NCBI GenBank assembly: GCA_030248225.1
Contig: JASANE010012378.1
Location: 62,001-126,000 of the forward strand
Direction of reading: 5' to 3'
Length of the DNA: 64,000 nucleotides
DNA from: Trileptium ribeirensis
Lineage: Eukaryota > Nematoda > Enoplea > Enoplida > Thoracostomopsidae
Shown piece by piece: positions 11,801 to 23,301 of the stretch (within the stretch, counting starts at the first letter, position 1; every line of letters starts with the position of its first letter). Under the pieces are notes generated by a model. The model did not search any database. It saw nothing but the letters and a program-made list of their open reading frames with translations, and was not told where the DNA came from. The translations under genes were made by a program, and so were the position numbers.

Positions 11801-13678
11801 TTGAAAAATCATTGTCTGCCACGTTAACTAATACTCTATTTTAGCTTCTACGCAAACAATCCGAAGTTACACCCTCACTTTTTAGCGTAGTAAGCGGGAG
11901 CTTATTTTTTGATTTCATAGCAGCTACATAACAGTGTTACTAGTGTATTGATCATTACATGCTACGTAGTAAACAGCAGTGTGCTATAAATGACAAAAAT
12001 CGTTAATTTTAAGTACTTATAGTGATTTTCATGTACTAATAACTTTTTCTACGAAGGAAAAAGAATGTCAGTGACTCGATTTTAAAACCATTTTGTCTGA
12101 ATTGTAAGCAAATTTGGTCTCACAATCTTAATCGATTTGAAATCGGCTTGCTTAGGGAAATGCGTTTTTATATCGGCCTGACGCAACAAAACGCTCAAAC
12201 AAACGAGGAACGTTCGCAAACCCGCAAAACTGGCTAATGTACGCGTCTGCTAATCGCGTTCCAATATCACAGATTTTCTATTCGTAATTACGAACACAAG
12301 TTGCAAACCTGTGAACGCGGATTTTTGCACGGTTCAGTTCGTAATTTTGATAAAAGATCGCCCATAGTGAAGCTAAAGCTCGTAAGGCAGACTCATGCAT
12401 AAATCGATTCATTTCCAGTCGGTAAAATTTAAATCCGGTTGATTTCAAAAAAATTATTATAACACACGTAGTGTCATTCAAATCACACATATATATGTAC
12501 TAAACGTAAAATTTATCTCGTAACGTATCAACATGAATATGAACGTTGCTGCACACATAAAACGGTTAAAGTCTGTCGGAAACCGGCGCAGATGGCGCGA
12601 TGCGTATAACGAACTTACATATATGTAGACAATGATTTTGCATTTGTATATTTATGGTGAATCGGTGTAATTTATTGCCATGACCCTGACCGCAGAACAC
12701 ACTACAGCTGTGTGAATTCTAGGAGTATATATACATTCGGAATATCAACGCGTCGCTAGCAATACGAGAAACTTAAACTACCAACAAAACTATCACAATG
12801 TTTTAATTCGGCCCGTTCAGGGAACGTGTTTCAAACCTAAAGTTTACTATTATGATACTACTATATACTTTCCCAACGTGGAAGATACTGCGTGGTTTAT
12901 ATACTTCAAAACGAACTGACCTGCGGGAAGACACCCCAATCCGACCTGCACTCCGCCTAATCCGACTGGTATCTTTAGAGTAAATTTACTGAAAAGGCAC
13001 AAATACAGCAATACTTAGCATTAAACAGATCTTCAGTACTTCAGCGCCTAAACTCTTAAACTTAAAAGACTGTTGTACAAGCGACGAAGAAACGTATTTT
13101 TCATAGCCCTAATCATACGACCAGTTTTCCGATTTTTTGATGCAGCAATATATATTTTGCGTTGTAGGTAACCGAGTTGGCTCAGTAATGGCAAGAGGAA
13201 TGATCAATTTTTGTATAAGAGTATGACACTGTACAAATTTGTCTTAATGAACTCTTGGTATTAGTGAAGAGAAAATAAAATAACGCTAATACTCTGATAA
13301 ATCAGACAAATAAATCACACTTGTGCTAAAATACAAATGTATAGTCAAGCTGTTGTATGTGGGTCTCGAAAACCAAAGCATTTCACAAAAAAACTAATAA
13401 GTAAAAAGCAAAACTTGGTCGCCGTAGCGTTGCATTCGCCACAGAGCGTAACTCATTTCTTAACATTTTCCGATTGGACGGATGTTTCTTTGGCCACCTA
13501 GAAACCTAGGAACGCAAAAGAGGTCATGATGCGGCAAGAACTTTCCAGTTATGCGATGTAAACATAGCTGAATCATTTCTATTCTATTTATCTAAAAACG
13601 ATCAAAAACCTGATTTCATTGTTAAATAACACTGGTTGTGAAACTTTTCCAACCGGGGCGCAGCTCGAGCTAAAAATC
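8891..13678. other. Intron 5: mostly unremarkable
   Basis: A long AT-rich stretch without a recognisable gene. The only clear structure is the short hairpin at 10,300-10,331. Coding frames present are short and at the length expected by chance. Confidence 0.4.
10300..10331. other. Perfect 11-bp hairpin
   Basis: ACATTGATCTT is followed by a 10-base loop (TTTGTGCCCC) and then AAGATCAATGT. The stem is perfect. It could form a stable stem-loop in RNA from either strand. There is no sign that it is a terminator or a known RNA; it may be a remnant of a palindromic repeat. Confidence 0.5.
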
Positions 13679-14150
13679 GGGGGGGGGGGGGGCGTAGTAA
13701 TGTGGGCTTCAGTAACCAAAAATTGGGAGAGCGGAGAGTGCGGGCCCCACCATTGCAACACCCCTACTAAATAAAACAGGGTTCAATGTGCAGGTCCTCC
13801 CTGGGCTGACGATTTGGGGGCTACCTCCGATATTTGGTCGCCCCCTGGTTCTGGAATTGTCTACTAACCAGGAACTTGCGGTGTCAGACGGCTCAAGTTT
13901 TAACCCTATAAGTGGTGCTGCGATTAAATATTCGTTGAGAGGGTAGTGGTGTGGGGGGGTGGGAAAGCCAGCTTCCATAGTTGGTCGTCTCCCGGTACGT
14001 GAGAAGCTATCCCCCATTATTTTAGTCGCCCCGCGGTTAACGAACGGGGACACCACCCCTATACTTGGTTAGGTACTGTCTACTAGCCAAAAACTTGAGG
14101 CGAAAAATAGCTCAAATTTTTAACCCTAAAGGCGGAACTGCGATTATGTA
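13679..14150. repeat. Poly-G tract and imperfect 219-bp tandem repeat
   Basis: A run of 14 G residues (13,679-13,692) is followed by a GC-rich stretch containing two imperfect units about 219 bp apart. 'tgtctactaaccaggaactt' at 13,857 is paired with 'tgtctactagcc' at 14,076. Both continue through CTCAAG/CTCAAA, TTTTAACCCTA and CTGCGATTA. This is a decayed minisatellite or a tandemly repeated part of a transposon. A coding frame of 115 codons across it is not conserved between the units and is rejected. Confidence 0.55.
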
Positions 14151-14297
14151 GGTAATCATTGAAATATAGTCTTGAATTTATGGTTAGTACCGAAACACCT
14201 CACAATGTGAACAACAATCACCACAAATATGAAAAAATTAATATTGTAGTATCTCACATACGCAAACGTTTATTGCGTAGCTTCAACGCGAGTTGAT

Positions 14298-14676
14298 CGG
14301 GGCCCTGTGGTGTTTTGGTAGCGCGCTAGTCTTTCCTGAGGTAGATGACCGGGTTCAAACCCCGATGGGAGAATGCAAAATCTCTCTTGGATTTTCTCAA
14401 TATAAAGCAAAATCATCTGGACAGCTATCCAAATTACCATCCGGGTTATGGCAGCAGCACTCGGAGTGCCACATAGATTTTTATTTACAATTTCACAAAT
14501 TAATTCGTTCGGGTCTTAAGACAACCACAGATTGTTTGGATGATGGTAAGTGTGTAGAATGTAAGGGTAAGCGGGGTCTTTTGGAACAAGCCGCTTGTGC
14601 CGCTGCAAGGTTGTCGTTGAGATGCGTTGCATGACCGGTATATACTTTGTGTTTCCTAAGAAAGAAGAAAGAAATC
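14298..14676 (+). repeat. tRNA-derived SINE
   Basis: The 5' part (about 14,303-14,372) looks like a decayed tRNA. It has an A-box-like TGGTGTTTTGGTAGCGCG and a good B box within CCGGGTTCAAACCCCG. The downstream body, including GTGCCGCTGCAAGGTTGTCG near 14,600, is unrelated to tRNA. The element ends near an AAG-rich tail (AAGAAAGAAGAAAGAAAT, about 14,659-14,676). The tRNA head, unrelated body and simple-sequence tail are the usual SINE plan. Start and end are approximate and no target duplication was verified. Confidence 0.55.
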
Positions 14677-15189
14677 ACAGATACGACAATGATACTCACA
14701 TTTATGACTCCTTGACAGATACTACAGAAAAGTTGTTCAAAAATAAACAAATGTTCATCGTAACAAGAAGAATGACAATCACTTCTGATATCGGCTAACG
14801 CCCTGCATCAAAAACCAAACGTTTGTGTTTCAAATTTTAAAAATATGGTTTTGTAAAAAATACTTCGGAACAGATTCCGAAATATATCGGATTCATGTGA
14901 CTAGAGTCGACAATATAGGATAATATAGGACAATTATCAAAATATAGGATTTGTACGACTATCGGTAACAATGTAGCAGTTATAAAATGAAGTTGCCGCA
15001 GGGCGACCATAAAATTCCGTCAGACCAGTGTTCCAAGATCTCAGAGCCCAGGTAAAATCCTGATACAAATAACACCCACTGGTTCCACAGCTGGAAATTC
15101 CTGGCCATTTACTCTGCAACCCAATGAGCAAGAATTTCAAAACTGTCTCGCTGCTTCTACAAACAATCTACATAGGTCATTACAAACCA

Positions 15190-15987
15190 GGGTCATTTCT
15201 TTTAGCCCCGCCCCTACCCGAATTTGGTCAATTTTGAGGATACAGAGCTGATTTTGGTATCATTCGATTAAGCTCAATGAGGCGGTTCAGAAAATACTCA
15301 TTTTACCCATATCCCTGAAAAAAATTTTTTCGATTTTTTTGAGGTACCAATAAGCCCGCTTTGGGAACACAAAAATTTTTTTCTTCGGAATATGGTTGTG
15401 TTGGGTACCGTTCGACTCGGTTTGATGAGAGAAATCTACTGGTGTGTATTTTATTGAAATCTACGTCATCGTTACAAAGTTATGAGTGCCCGAGTAATCC
15501 TGAAGGGCGGAAATAAAATGCAGGCCAAGCCGTTCTCGATATAGTAAGCCTAAGTCTTAGTCTTAGCCTAAGCTAAGGTCCTTATATGAGACATACACTA
15601 ACCCTAAGTCAGGGGGCTCCCGCCACCCGAACCCCCCGCTCTAAGCTGTTCTTTTTTCTAACGTTATAACGTAGCCCCTCAGGGTTACTTGGGCTCCTCA
15701 TAACTTTTTAACGGTGTTGTAGATTTCAATAAAATACATAGCAGTAAATTTCTCTCATCAAAAAGAGTCGAACGGTACCCAACATGACCATATTCCGAAG
15801 AAAAAAATTTTGGGTTCCCCAAGGGGGACCAATGGGACCTCACAAAATCGAAAAAAAATTTTCAGGGATGTGGGTAAAATCAGTATTTTCTGAAGCGCCT
15901 CATCGAGCTGAATCGAATGATACCAAAATCAGCACTGTATCTTCAAGATTGACCAAATTCGGGCTGGGGGCTAAAAGAAAAGACCCC
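15190..15987. repeat. Foldback element, about 320-bp arms
   Basis: The left arm (about 15,190-15,513) and right arm (about 15,671-15,987) are inverted copies. Matching blocks include CCCGAATTTGGTCAAT, GATTTTGGTATCATTCGATT, GGGTACCGTTCGACTC and TGATGAGAGAAATCTACT. The 150-bp centre contains a palindromic 'cctaagtcttagtcttagcc' stretch. It encodes no protein. A single arm of the same family occurs at 60.0-60.3 kb, and a related fragment with a similar CTTAGTCTTAACCTAAG centre occurs at 20.0-20.4 kb. It is a non-autonomous DNA element in kinase intron 5. Confidence 0.78.
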
Positions 15988-16847
15988 AAACCAGCCCGAA
16001 AGCGAACGCATGTATAAAATAAACGTATATACATGATCGCATCCGAATACCTAAATTTTTGGAAAGGTCACGTAAATATAAAAGAGTTACGATGGTATAT
16101 CAGCCAACGTTTAATTGCAGCTATCTGAAATCCGTGCTATTATTTTTATTGTTGCCGTAGTCGATCGCAACAGTTTTACTAAAAAACCGACTATCAAAAA
16201 CTATACAGCAATCATATCTCTTTTTATAAAACAGAACGGATGAAATTGGATTTAAATATATTTAATCATTATTAGCTTAGCTGACTACAAAATGCACAGT
16301 AAGGAAAAAAGCTAAAAAATACAGCAGCGCAGCTCACTGCAGATATGAGTAGATTATGTCTAAAAACAGAACGAATACAGAAAAATGTCTACAAAAACAT
16401 ACGAATAATACATAATTATACATACGCTCAACTACACATATCTTCTCAATTAATAGCCCGTAAAAATACACATTCTTAAATCCGTTCGTAGCAAATATAG
16501 GAAATAAGATAGCAAATCACTAATAACTAGTAACACGTAAACGTGGGTGACGGAGGCAGGGCCGGCGCTAGGAATATGGGGGGCCCCCCCCAAAGCCGCA
16601 AGCGGGGGCCCCTGCCAAAGTTGTAATTACAACATCAACTTATAAAACACAATGAAATATGTCCAGAGTGAGATGCAACACTTAGCCTGAATCACAAACA
16701 TCTTACAAAATAGGTGCCTGTTTTTGGCAGTCTACACAGAAGTTTTATATAATTGAGTCAAAACGGAAAAGCTTGAGGTAAAGAAACTTAGCACCTATTT
16801 TGACGATGTCTTAAAGCATCAAACGCAGCCAACCTTGTCCATATCAG

Positions 16848-17713
16848 TTACAGCGGGATCTTTCTGCTCTTCGTTGCCGCAAACCTTTCAATCAAATTTT
16901 CGTAGTCGATTCCCTTCGCAATTGTCTGTTCAATCGAGATCGTCGCCAAGGCAGTCAACCGCTCTTGCGCCATCGTTGAGCGAAGGTAACTTTTGATGAG
17001 TTTGAGCTTGGAAAAAGACCGCTCACCGGACGCCACTGTCACGGGAAGCGTAAGAAAAATTCGAAGGGCGATAGCCGCATTTGGATACACGTCGTGCAAT
17101 GAATACTTGTAGATGTAGTCCAGCGTATCGTGGACCGTCTTCGGCATTTCCGTTGACGGGCGGTAGAGCCGCTCCAACTCACGACACAAGTCGTCCGGGT
17201 GGACGTCACCCAACAGTTTGGCGAAATTGTGACACTTCTGCTGAAACGCGGAATGTCCCCCGACTGACTCAAGAATGTTCGCAGCCGCACAAGGAGATAA
17301 GAATCCATATAGATCTGTCACCTTCCGAGCCTGTTCGAACCGTTCACTGACGGACATAGTAGCCTGATCCACTAAAACATTGAAGAACTGGATGCGAAAA
17401 TCGTCTCCTGCCTGCTCGCCGACAACTGGCTCATCCTCATGCTCGTATTCGAATTGCTTCTTCTTGCGCCTGCGACGTACAACAGGAAATTCCATAGGGG
17501 TCTCGTTAGCCTCCGCAATTTCCCGTGCCGCAGTTACTGCAGAGGCGAACCCGTTCTCCTTATAACGTTTCAAGAACGCGGCGGTCCTGCTCAGCTCAGA
17601 CGTTTGAGTTTCTAAGGTAGCGGTCTGCGATTGCAAAGTCTTGCTTGCTTTGTTCACCTCGAACAGAACGTCATACCACACCACTATGCATATGATTGTG
17701 GGCCATTTTTCAT
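16848..17713 (-). pseudogene. hAT transposase C-terminal part with dimerisation domain
   Basis: This frame reads from LNEKWPTIICIVVWYDVL through FEVNKASKTLQ to a C-terminal hAT dimerisation region containing LPVTVASGERSFSKLKLIKS and LTALATISIEQ. This is the C-terminal half of the ZMYM1/DUF4371-like hAT transposase family. The family's catalytic core should lie upstream but is missing. The junction follows directly after KSAKY of the preceding fragment, where the first catalytic aspartate would be expected. The frame ends at 16,848 after KSRKIPL. It is a relic of an internally deleted element, not a host gene. Confidence 0.88.
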
Positions 17714-18121
17714 TTAATATTTCGCTGACTTCGCCTCGCCAATCATGAATTCTAGAATGTGACTGCCTACCAAGCGAATCAGTTCATTCTGAATGTCCTT
17801 CGACAAATAATGCACCACCGAACCACTGGCTCCTGCGCGCTCAACATGCTGGGCCATCATTGCATCGTATTTAGCCATTAGTTCAACCTGGCCCAGGAAA
17901 TTGCCATTTGCAGTGTCACCAAGCTGCTCCGTAGATCCCCGGAACGCAAGATTACGACCCGCCAGATATATCACGATATCGATCAGCCTTTTGAGGATGG
18001 CACGCCAGTACTGTTTTTGCTTCAAAAATTGTTGGGCTGTCGTGTCTTCAATAAGTCCACCTTGCATCAGTCCCCGGTGACAATCCTTCCACTTGATGAC
18101 GTTGTTCAAATGGTCGCCAGT
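17714..18121 (-). pseudogene. hAT transposase DUF4371-like segment
   Basis: This encodes NNVIKWKDCHRGLMQGG..., QYWRAILKRLIDIVIYLAGR and DIQNELIRLVGSHILEFM, the start of the DUF4371 region of ZMYM1-like hAT transposases. It ends at KSAKY just before the first catalytic residue of the family would be reached. It is in a different frame from both neighbours, so the protein is broken on both sides. Confidence 0.83.
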
Positions 18122-18125
18122 CGCC

Positions 18126-18473
18126 TCATGCTCCTTGCAGATGCGTCATCGTGATTGCAGATGCGTCATGAACTTCCAGCATGTGACCACAGTCATCGGA
18201 TTCATTCGACGAAGATTCACCAGAATCCACATAAGACACATCTTCGGCACTGTCTGATGCTTCGCCGCCTTCCGCAATGGGTTGCTCCGCGGCTGCAGCC
18301 TCTGACGCTGACGCTGAAGTGCCTGGATCCATTTGCTGTCCGTGTACCCGGAACATCTCGTCAATCCGCCGCGACTTCTTAACCTCCTCCTCTTGCTTCC
18401 GCAGTCGCTTTTCGCTGTATTTCCGTTTCGCCGCTCCACTCATATATGTGCGCGGCTTAAATGACTTGGGCAT
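18126..18473 (-). pseudogene. hAT transposase N-terminus
   Basis: The frame starts MPKSFKPRTYMSGAAKRKYS and continues with a basic stretch and an acidic Ser-rich tail. RTYMSGAAKRK is the typical N-terminal motif of ZMYM1-like hAT proteins, where a TTF-type zinc finger normally follows. That finger is absent. The frame ends near 18,126 at a 21-bp tandem duplication (TGCAGATGCGTCAT twice). The ATG at 18,473 is the natural start. Confidence 0.82.
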
Positions 18474-18484
18474 AACTGATTTTG

Positions 18485-18574
18485 GTGCTCAATTAAAACA
18501 CAGATACTGTCTAAATACTCAATTAAAACATAGGTACTGTCTAAGTGTTCAATTAAAACGTAGATACTGTCTAA
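18485..18574. repeat. Three 30-bp tandem units upstream of the hAT start codon
   Basis: Three consecutive 30-bp units share TCAATTAAAAC and TACTGTCTAA and differ at a few positions. The array begins 12 bp upstream of the transposase ATG on the minus strand. Its position suggests a promoter or transposase-binding array, but that role is inferred. Confidence 0.8.
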
Positions 18575-18923
18575 AATAAAATACGCATTTAGTAATACAT
18601 GCCTGCTACTGCGAAGCGGACGTAATAAACATTACATATACTAGCGGTCCAGCCGAGTCCGATCTGTTCATGAGGCCCCCACTAGTTTATCACACAAGCG
18701 ACAAAATAAATCTGTTCCAACGCTGTACGCTGCGGGAGTTTTGCTTTTTAGAACCTAGGGGTGAAGTGGTAAGAATTTCGTTTGGTTTTTTGAAAATTTT
18801 TACAATACCCATTTTTGCCAAAATATGTAGCACAAAATTGCAGAAATCGGGGGCCCCCAAAAATCGGGGGCCCCCCCCAAATGATGCGGATGATACTAAG
18901 GTAGCGCCGGCTATGGACGGAGG

Positions 18924-19039
18924 CATGGTGGTTAACAACGGCGTGAATAGTGCATACAGCTTGTGGAATTTCTAACATTTTTGGTAACAATAATAAGAGG
19001 AAGACATGAAAACGACTAGTTATTTATACAGTAGAATGA
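18924..19039. other. Intron 5 sequence flanking the hAT insertion
   Basis: Short AT-rich stretch resuming the pre-insertion sequence directly after the right target duplication. Nothing else is seen. Confidence 0.4.
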
Positions 19040-19600
19040 CAATACATCTATCAAGTTGTACCCATCAATGAAATTTAGTCCAAATCGGCCGAGTCATTCA
19101 AAAGTTATAACACACTTAATAATTTTTCACTCATTTTTAAGAGACTTTGCTTAATTTTAAGAGAATTTATAAAGGTAAGTAGATCACTCGTATACAGTCT
19201 TTTAGAAAACGTGAAGGTACATGTTATGTCAAAAAAATAGCACGAACGATTGTCGAGATATGATGAACTTAGGTTTCCCTAAGTCAATTTTAAGAGAATT
19301 TGCTTAATTTTTAAGGAAAGAGATGAAATACGTCAATCAGCTATATACAGCTGTTTAGAAAACGTGAAAATACATTTTATGTAAAAAAATCGCCGAAATT
19401 GCACGAACGGTTGTCGAGATGCGGTGAAAAAGCTGAAAAAATGGCAAAAATCCCTAAGTTTGAGCAACATTTGCTTAATTTTGAGTACAAAGCAATTTTC
19501 GTAGAAAAAAGTGCTCAATGAAAGGGCACTCCGCAAGAGAATATGCAACACGAAGAAAAAAAAATTTCTAAAATCGGCCCAGGCGTTCAACCTGCAGACC
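19040..19600. repeat. Imperfect tandem repeat, unit about 155 bp
   Basis: Two to three degenerate units share TTTAAGAGA, TTTGCTTAATTTT, TTTAGAAAACGTGAA and 'acattttatgt(c)aaaaaaat', near 19,134 and 19,290. A third partial unit is near 19,470. The preceding AAATCGGCCGAGTCATTCAA type of sequence is common in arthropod non-autonomous transposons. It is probably an internally repeated element remnant. Confidence 0.5.
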
Positions 19601-19698
19601 TGTCTGTGACAAACAAAAAAAAGTCACAGAGAAAATTGAAATTTTGCGTCTAGTATATTGATATATATAAAGTTAAATGTACGCCTCCGGCTGCGACT

Positions 19699-19715
19699 AG
19701 CCACCTTCGGTGGCT
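19699..19715. other. Short perfect hairpin AGCCACC/GGTGGCT
   Basis: A 7-bp perfect stem with a 3-base loop (TTC) lies in a locally GC-rich patch. It may be the end structure of a decayed mobile element. There is no evidence for a function in this gene. Confidence 0.4.
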
Positions 19716-19999
19716 CGTCTTGCCTCCGTCAATAACAGCCACTAACAAAATGTATTATGTAATAATCTAACTAACAAGTTTGTGGGATAAAATGTCCTCA
19801 CAATACAGTAATCGAAAAATGTGCTTCAAACTGCATCTAGCAGGAATAATGGATGTGGGTTATTTAGCAATGACCCATGACCCGCGGTGATCCATACGGA
19901 TCTGGACCCATAATATTTTGGGGACTTCTCCTTTAGGCCCCAGGCATGTTTCAAACTGCATCTAACAGCAATGGACATGGGTCATCTAGCTGTGGAATC

Positions 20000-20243
20000 C
20001 AAAATTTTGTCACGATAAATGTATTATTTTATAACTATTCGAACCGCATTGACGAGCTAAGACGAATTGTGGTAAAATTAGATGAATCTATTCATGGGGT
20101 AACGATTGAGGCTTAGTCTTAACCTAAGTCGTTAACCCATGAACAGATTTAGCTGATTTTTACACCATTCGATTCGATTACACCAATGCGGTTCGAATAG
20201 TATATAAAATTATACATTTATCGAGAAAATATATTTCGAAAAT
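20000..20243. repeat. Near-complete palindrome related to the 15-kb foldback
   Basis: The two halves (about 20,000-20,112 and 20,135-20,243) are inverted copies sharing CGATAAATGTAT, CTATTCGAACCGCATTG and the CATGGGTTAACG-type inner part. The centre reads GGCTTAGTCTTAACCTAAG, similar to the centre of the 15.2-16.0 kb foldback. About 100 bp beyond it (20,290-20,400) is a piece resembling that element's outer arm ('aaccaatttcagcctggggg'). It is a compact member of the same foldback group. Confidence 0.65.
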
Positions 20244-20399
20244 TTTGAGTATCCAAGTAGGAATCCAAAACAATCTAAAAAAGTTGTCGTAAGAATAGCC
20301 GAAATGGGTGTGCTCGTACAGCTGAATCCACCTGTACCAAAATTATGGCTGTATCTTCAATATTAACCAATTTCAGCCTGGGGGCTATAGGAAACAAAA

Positions 20400-22513
20400 A
20401 TAATTTTCATAACTACTGATCACCCACGCACACATAAACTCTGGCCCACTAAATTATCAATGCTGGTGCTCGCACAAAACTGATATGCCGCCAATGTGTT
20501 TCAGACTTGTGTATATAATTGTCGCATTGGGACATTGTAAGGACACTGTCGTGAAAAATGATTGTGCCTTGCAAATTCCAGTGATCTTAAATATATGTAT
20601 TGCACATTCGAATGAAATTCGTGATGTTATTTATTAAACGACTGAGTAACGAAATAGTATCCTCCGCGTTACCAGTTTGGTAATTTTTCTCGGAGAAGTT
20701 ATAACTTTAGGATCAAAATGCTGGTGAAGTGACTACAAAACTTTCCAAAATTTTGAAGCTAAAAATCCAATATCACAATTACATCCCACATTTTGCACTA
20801 TTTCAAAAATATATGAAATTGTGGCAAAATATGAATTAACACCAAATTCGTAGAATATAATGTATATATTGTGTAAACTTAAGCAGATTAACGTGACAAA
20901 TGCATAAACTGTACTTTTGGGAGGAAAGGACAAGGACAGCTAAACTGAGCTTAATTTCATGTCTCAGCACAGTTTCATCAAATACAGAAAGTGAACGAAA
21001 CGAACCACAACCTAGAAATTTACTCCGTCTGAGTGGACCCATGGCAATGTGACCCAGTACCCACCAAAAACGCGACCCATGACCCCCACAGTTCCACCTT
21101 CCATTCCTGCTGTAATGGGATATTTTATAAACCTATTAAATATCACGAAAAATAAACAATAATTGCATATTTTTGTCATAGCAAGCATGCAGTTCTGTTA
21201 TACGTTTCATCTACATATATAGTAGTATTGTTGTTTATGTAGTAGCTACGAAAATAAAAAGTAAGCTCGCACTTACTAAAACATAATTACCAAATAATAT
21301 AGCAAATAATAATGTAATAATTGACTTGATACACCCTTATTTATTGCAAATAGCTTTCCTGCAACAGCGTTCAGCTCTTGCAGTGAAAATTTAAAATAAC
21401 AAACAGAAGTAAGAATAAATATTTCGGCAGCGAGGCAAAAATTTGGAAAAATTACCATTATCATGTTTAAAACAGTAATTTTTGCGTTTCTTTTTCAGCA
21501 AGAGAAGTAACAAGTTAATAAGACTTTCGAAATGGTATCTAGGACAAAGTAAAGGTTTACAAGACTTAATCGCTTTAAGTGTAAAAATTAGTTTGCAAGA
21601 TAACGAAATCGGACATCAACTGATCAAGTCGCGAAGAGAAAGGCAATACACAAATATAAAAACAATACTATGGAAAATATATGTCCATATAAATGTGTAA
21701 TAAGCCCCGGACAAAAAATATTTATAAATTAGTAAGCCCAGGTCTGATGTAAAACTAGTTCTCCCCATTCGCTAAAAATTTTGCCATGCAGCATATCTTT
21801 CAAGGAGTAAAAAAATGGAATACGTCCTGGGTTCAAAGGGGGTGGGTGGGTGAGCTTCAGAATTTAAAATATTGGTAATATTCCATGTTTGTCGGGCAAA
21901 ACGTTATAATAGCAAAAAGATCGCATCAGAAACGCTGTCATGTTAGAGCAAAAGTGATTTTTAAGAGTTAGACTTAACTGATGAAATTTTAGCTTCATAA
22001 TGTCATTTTCGAAATTTTAATCAATTTAATCTACTAGTGTTTTTACAGGGGAAACCAAAAACGTTTTCCAGGCGGCATTAGCCCAAAATTTCGCCATGAG
22101 GAACCCTTTTTGAACCAGAGACACTAGAAATGCCACGACCCCCACGCTCTCATAATTTGAAGAGGTCAGATTCCTATGTACAATGCCCGCCAGAAATGGC
22201 CGCTGCTCGCGCGCTGCGTATGCTATAACACTACTCACTCGATTCTCGCTCGATGTACGCTGGACCCTGACTCCCACGAATCAACAACAATCATTTCTGT
22301 ATGTCTTATTGTCATCGGTTTCAACGTTTTGGAATTATGAATATAAAATTGTTCGTAACACTTCAAAATGGTAAAACAAAACCCCTACAAAATTCAATAT
22401 GTCGTTATTTCAAATGAATACAAGAATGTCAATTTTTTCGAAAATACACTTGTTAGAAGTCAGATTTACATACATAGCTCTTAGTAATATTACAGAAAAA
22501 AATGTCAACTCAC
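20400..22513. other. Intron 5, last part: nothing recognised
   Basis: AT-rich intron up to the donor of exon 5. No repeat with a second copy or recognisable end was found, and the coding frames are short. Confidence 0.4.
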
Positions 22514-23201
22514 CAGCCAATCAGGTCTACACGTCATGGCACAAACACCAGATGTTCCATTGAAAAGCCACGAGCCAAAAGTTTTGAATTTTACACGAAG
22601 GCCACGGCCAATGACTTCCGACGTAATCGGGCCCACTTTCTGCTGTTCTCCACAACCATTACTAGTTCCACATTCAGCTTCAGTGAAATAATTGTCACCG
22701 GCGACTATGTTTACGCATTGTTTACCAGATTCCTTTTCGTTGTTTTGTCGGATAACTATTCGCTCATCGCCGCAATTAGTCTGCGAACAATGACCTTGAC
22801 AATTAGTTGGTGATGTATCGGTCATTGTGCCAGGCGCACATGGCAAACAAGCAGCACTATAACGTTTATTGATACCATCCGAACGATGTTTTAGCAATCC
22901 AGTCATACTGACCTTACAGTAGTTCTCATCGAACCCTACCGCACTACCACAATCACTAACGTTGATCGAGATTCTTTTGCTGCTGTTATTACTACAATAG
23001 CTATTGCGATTGTTCGATACCGGGCTATGAGCAAGACTAGAGTAATTATTATTGTTACGAAGTTTCACAGTGGTGGTGGTTGTTTTTGCAGATAACGTCT
23101 CGTCGCCAGCGGGCCGATCAACTTCAATCAACGACGACCGACAACAATGGTTGTTATCACTGTCGTTGTTTTCAATCGCCAGTTCTTCGTCATCCAACGT
23201 T
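22514..23201 (-). CDS. RSKR: RSKR/S6KL-type kinase, exon 5: Ser/Asn-rich linker
   Basis: A 688-bp exon encodes about 229 residues of mostly disordered sequence. It begins TLDDEELAIENNDSDNN, has a threonine run (KTTTTTVKLRNNNN), and ends FNGTSGVCAMTCRPDWL. The donor is very good (GGCTG|GTGAGTTG) and ends the exon in phase 0, which fits exon 6. The preferred acceptor is TTTATTTTCAG|AACG at 23,201, leaving one base of a split codon. Weaker acceptors at 23,264 and 23,276 keep the same phase. The segment has no domain I recognise. It is assigned to the kinase by position, strand, codon-like composition and phase. The junction with exon 4 is the least certain in the model. Confidence 0.65.
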
Positions 23202-23301
23202 CTGAAAATAAACTTCTTATCTGTATGTTTCGTGCACGTCAAATAAAACCGATGCAAACTTCGCCTAGTTACAGTACTTATCAGAAATGACTGTTCTGTT
23301 T

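Larger units (their letters stand above)
16557..18915 (-). mobile_element. Internally deleted hAT transposon
   Basis: The element is bounded by CAGGGCCGGCGCTA at the left end and by a terminus that reads CATAGCCGGCGCTA on the opposite strand. Perfect 8-bp target duplications GACGGAGG lie at 16,549-16,556 and 18,916-18,923. Eight-base duplications with CAGGG-type ends are diagnostic of hAT elements. GC-rich G/C runs lie just inside both ends. The minus strand carries transposase remnants that have lost the zinc finger and the catalytic core, so this copy cannot move by itself. It lies in intron 5 of the kinase gene in the same orientation as the gene. Confidence 0.92.

Noticed and set aside
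13709..14056. 115-codon minus-strand frame in the GC-rich patch
   Set aside because: It spans an imperfect tandem repeat and is not kept open in the second unit. GC-rich DNA has fewer stops by composition alone.
14303..14372. A functional tRNA gene
   Set aside because: The A and B boxes are present but the acceptor and anticodon arms do not pair properly, and a non-tRNA body and AAG-rich tail follow, which fits a SINE.
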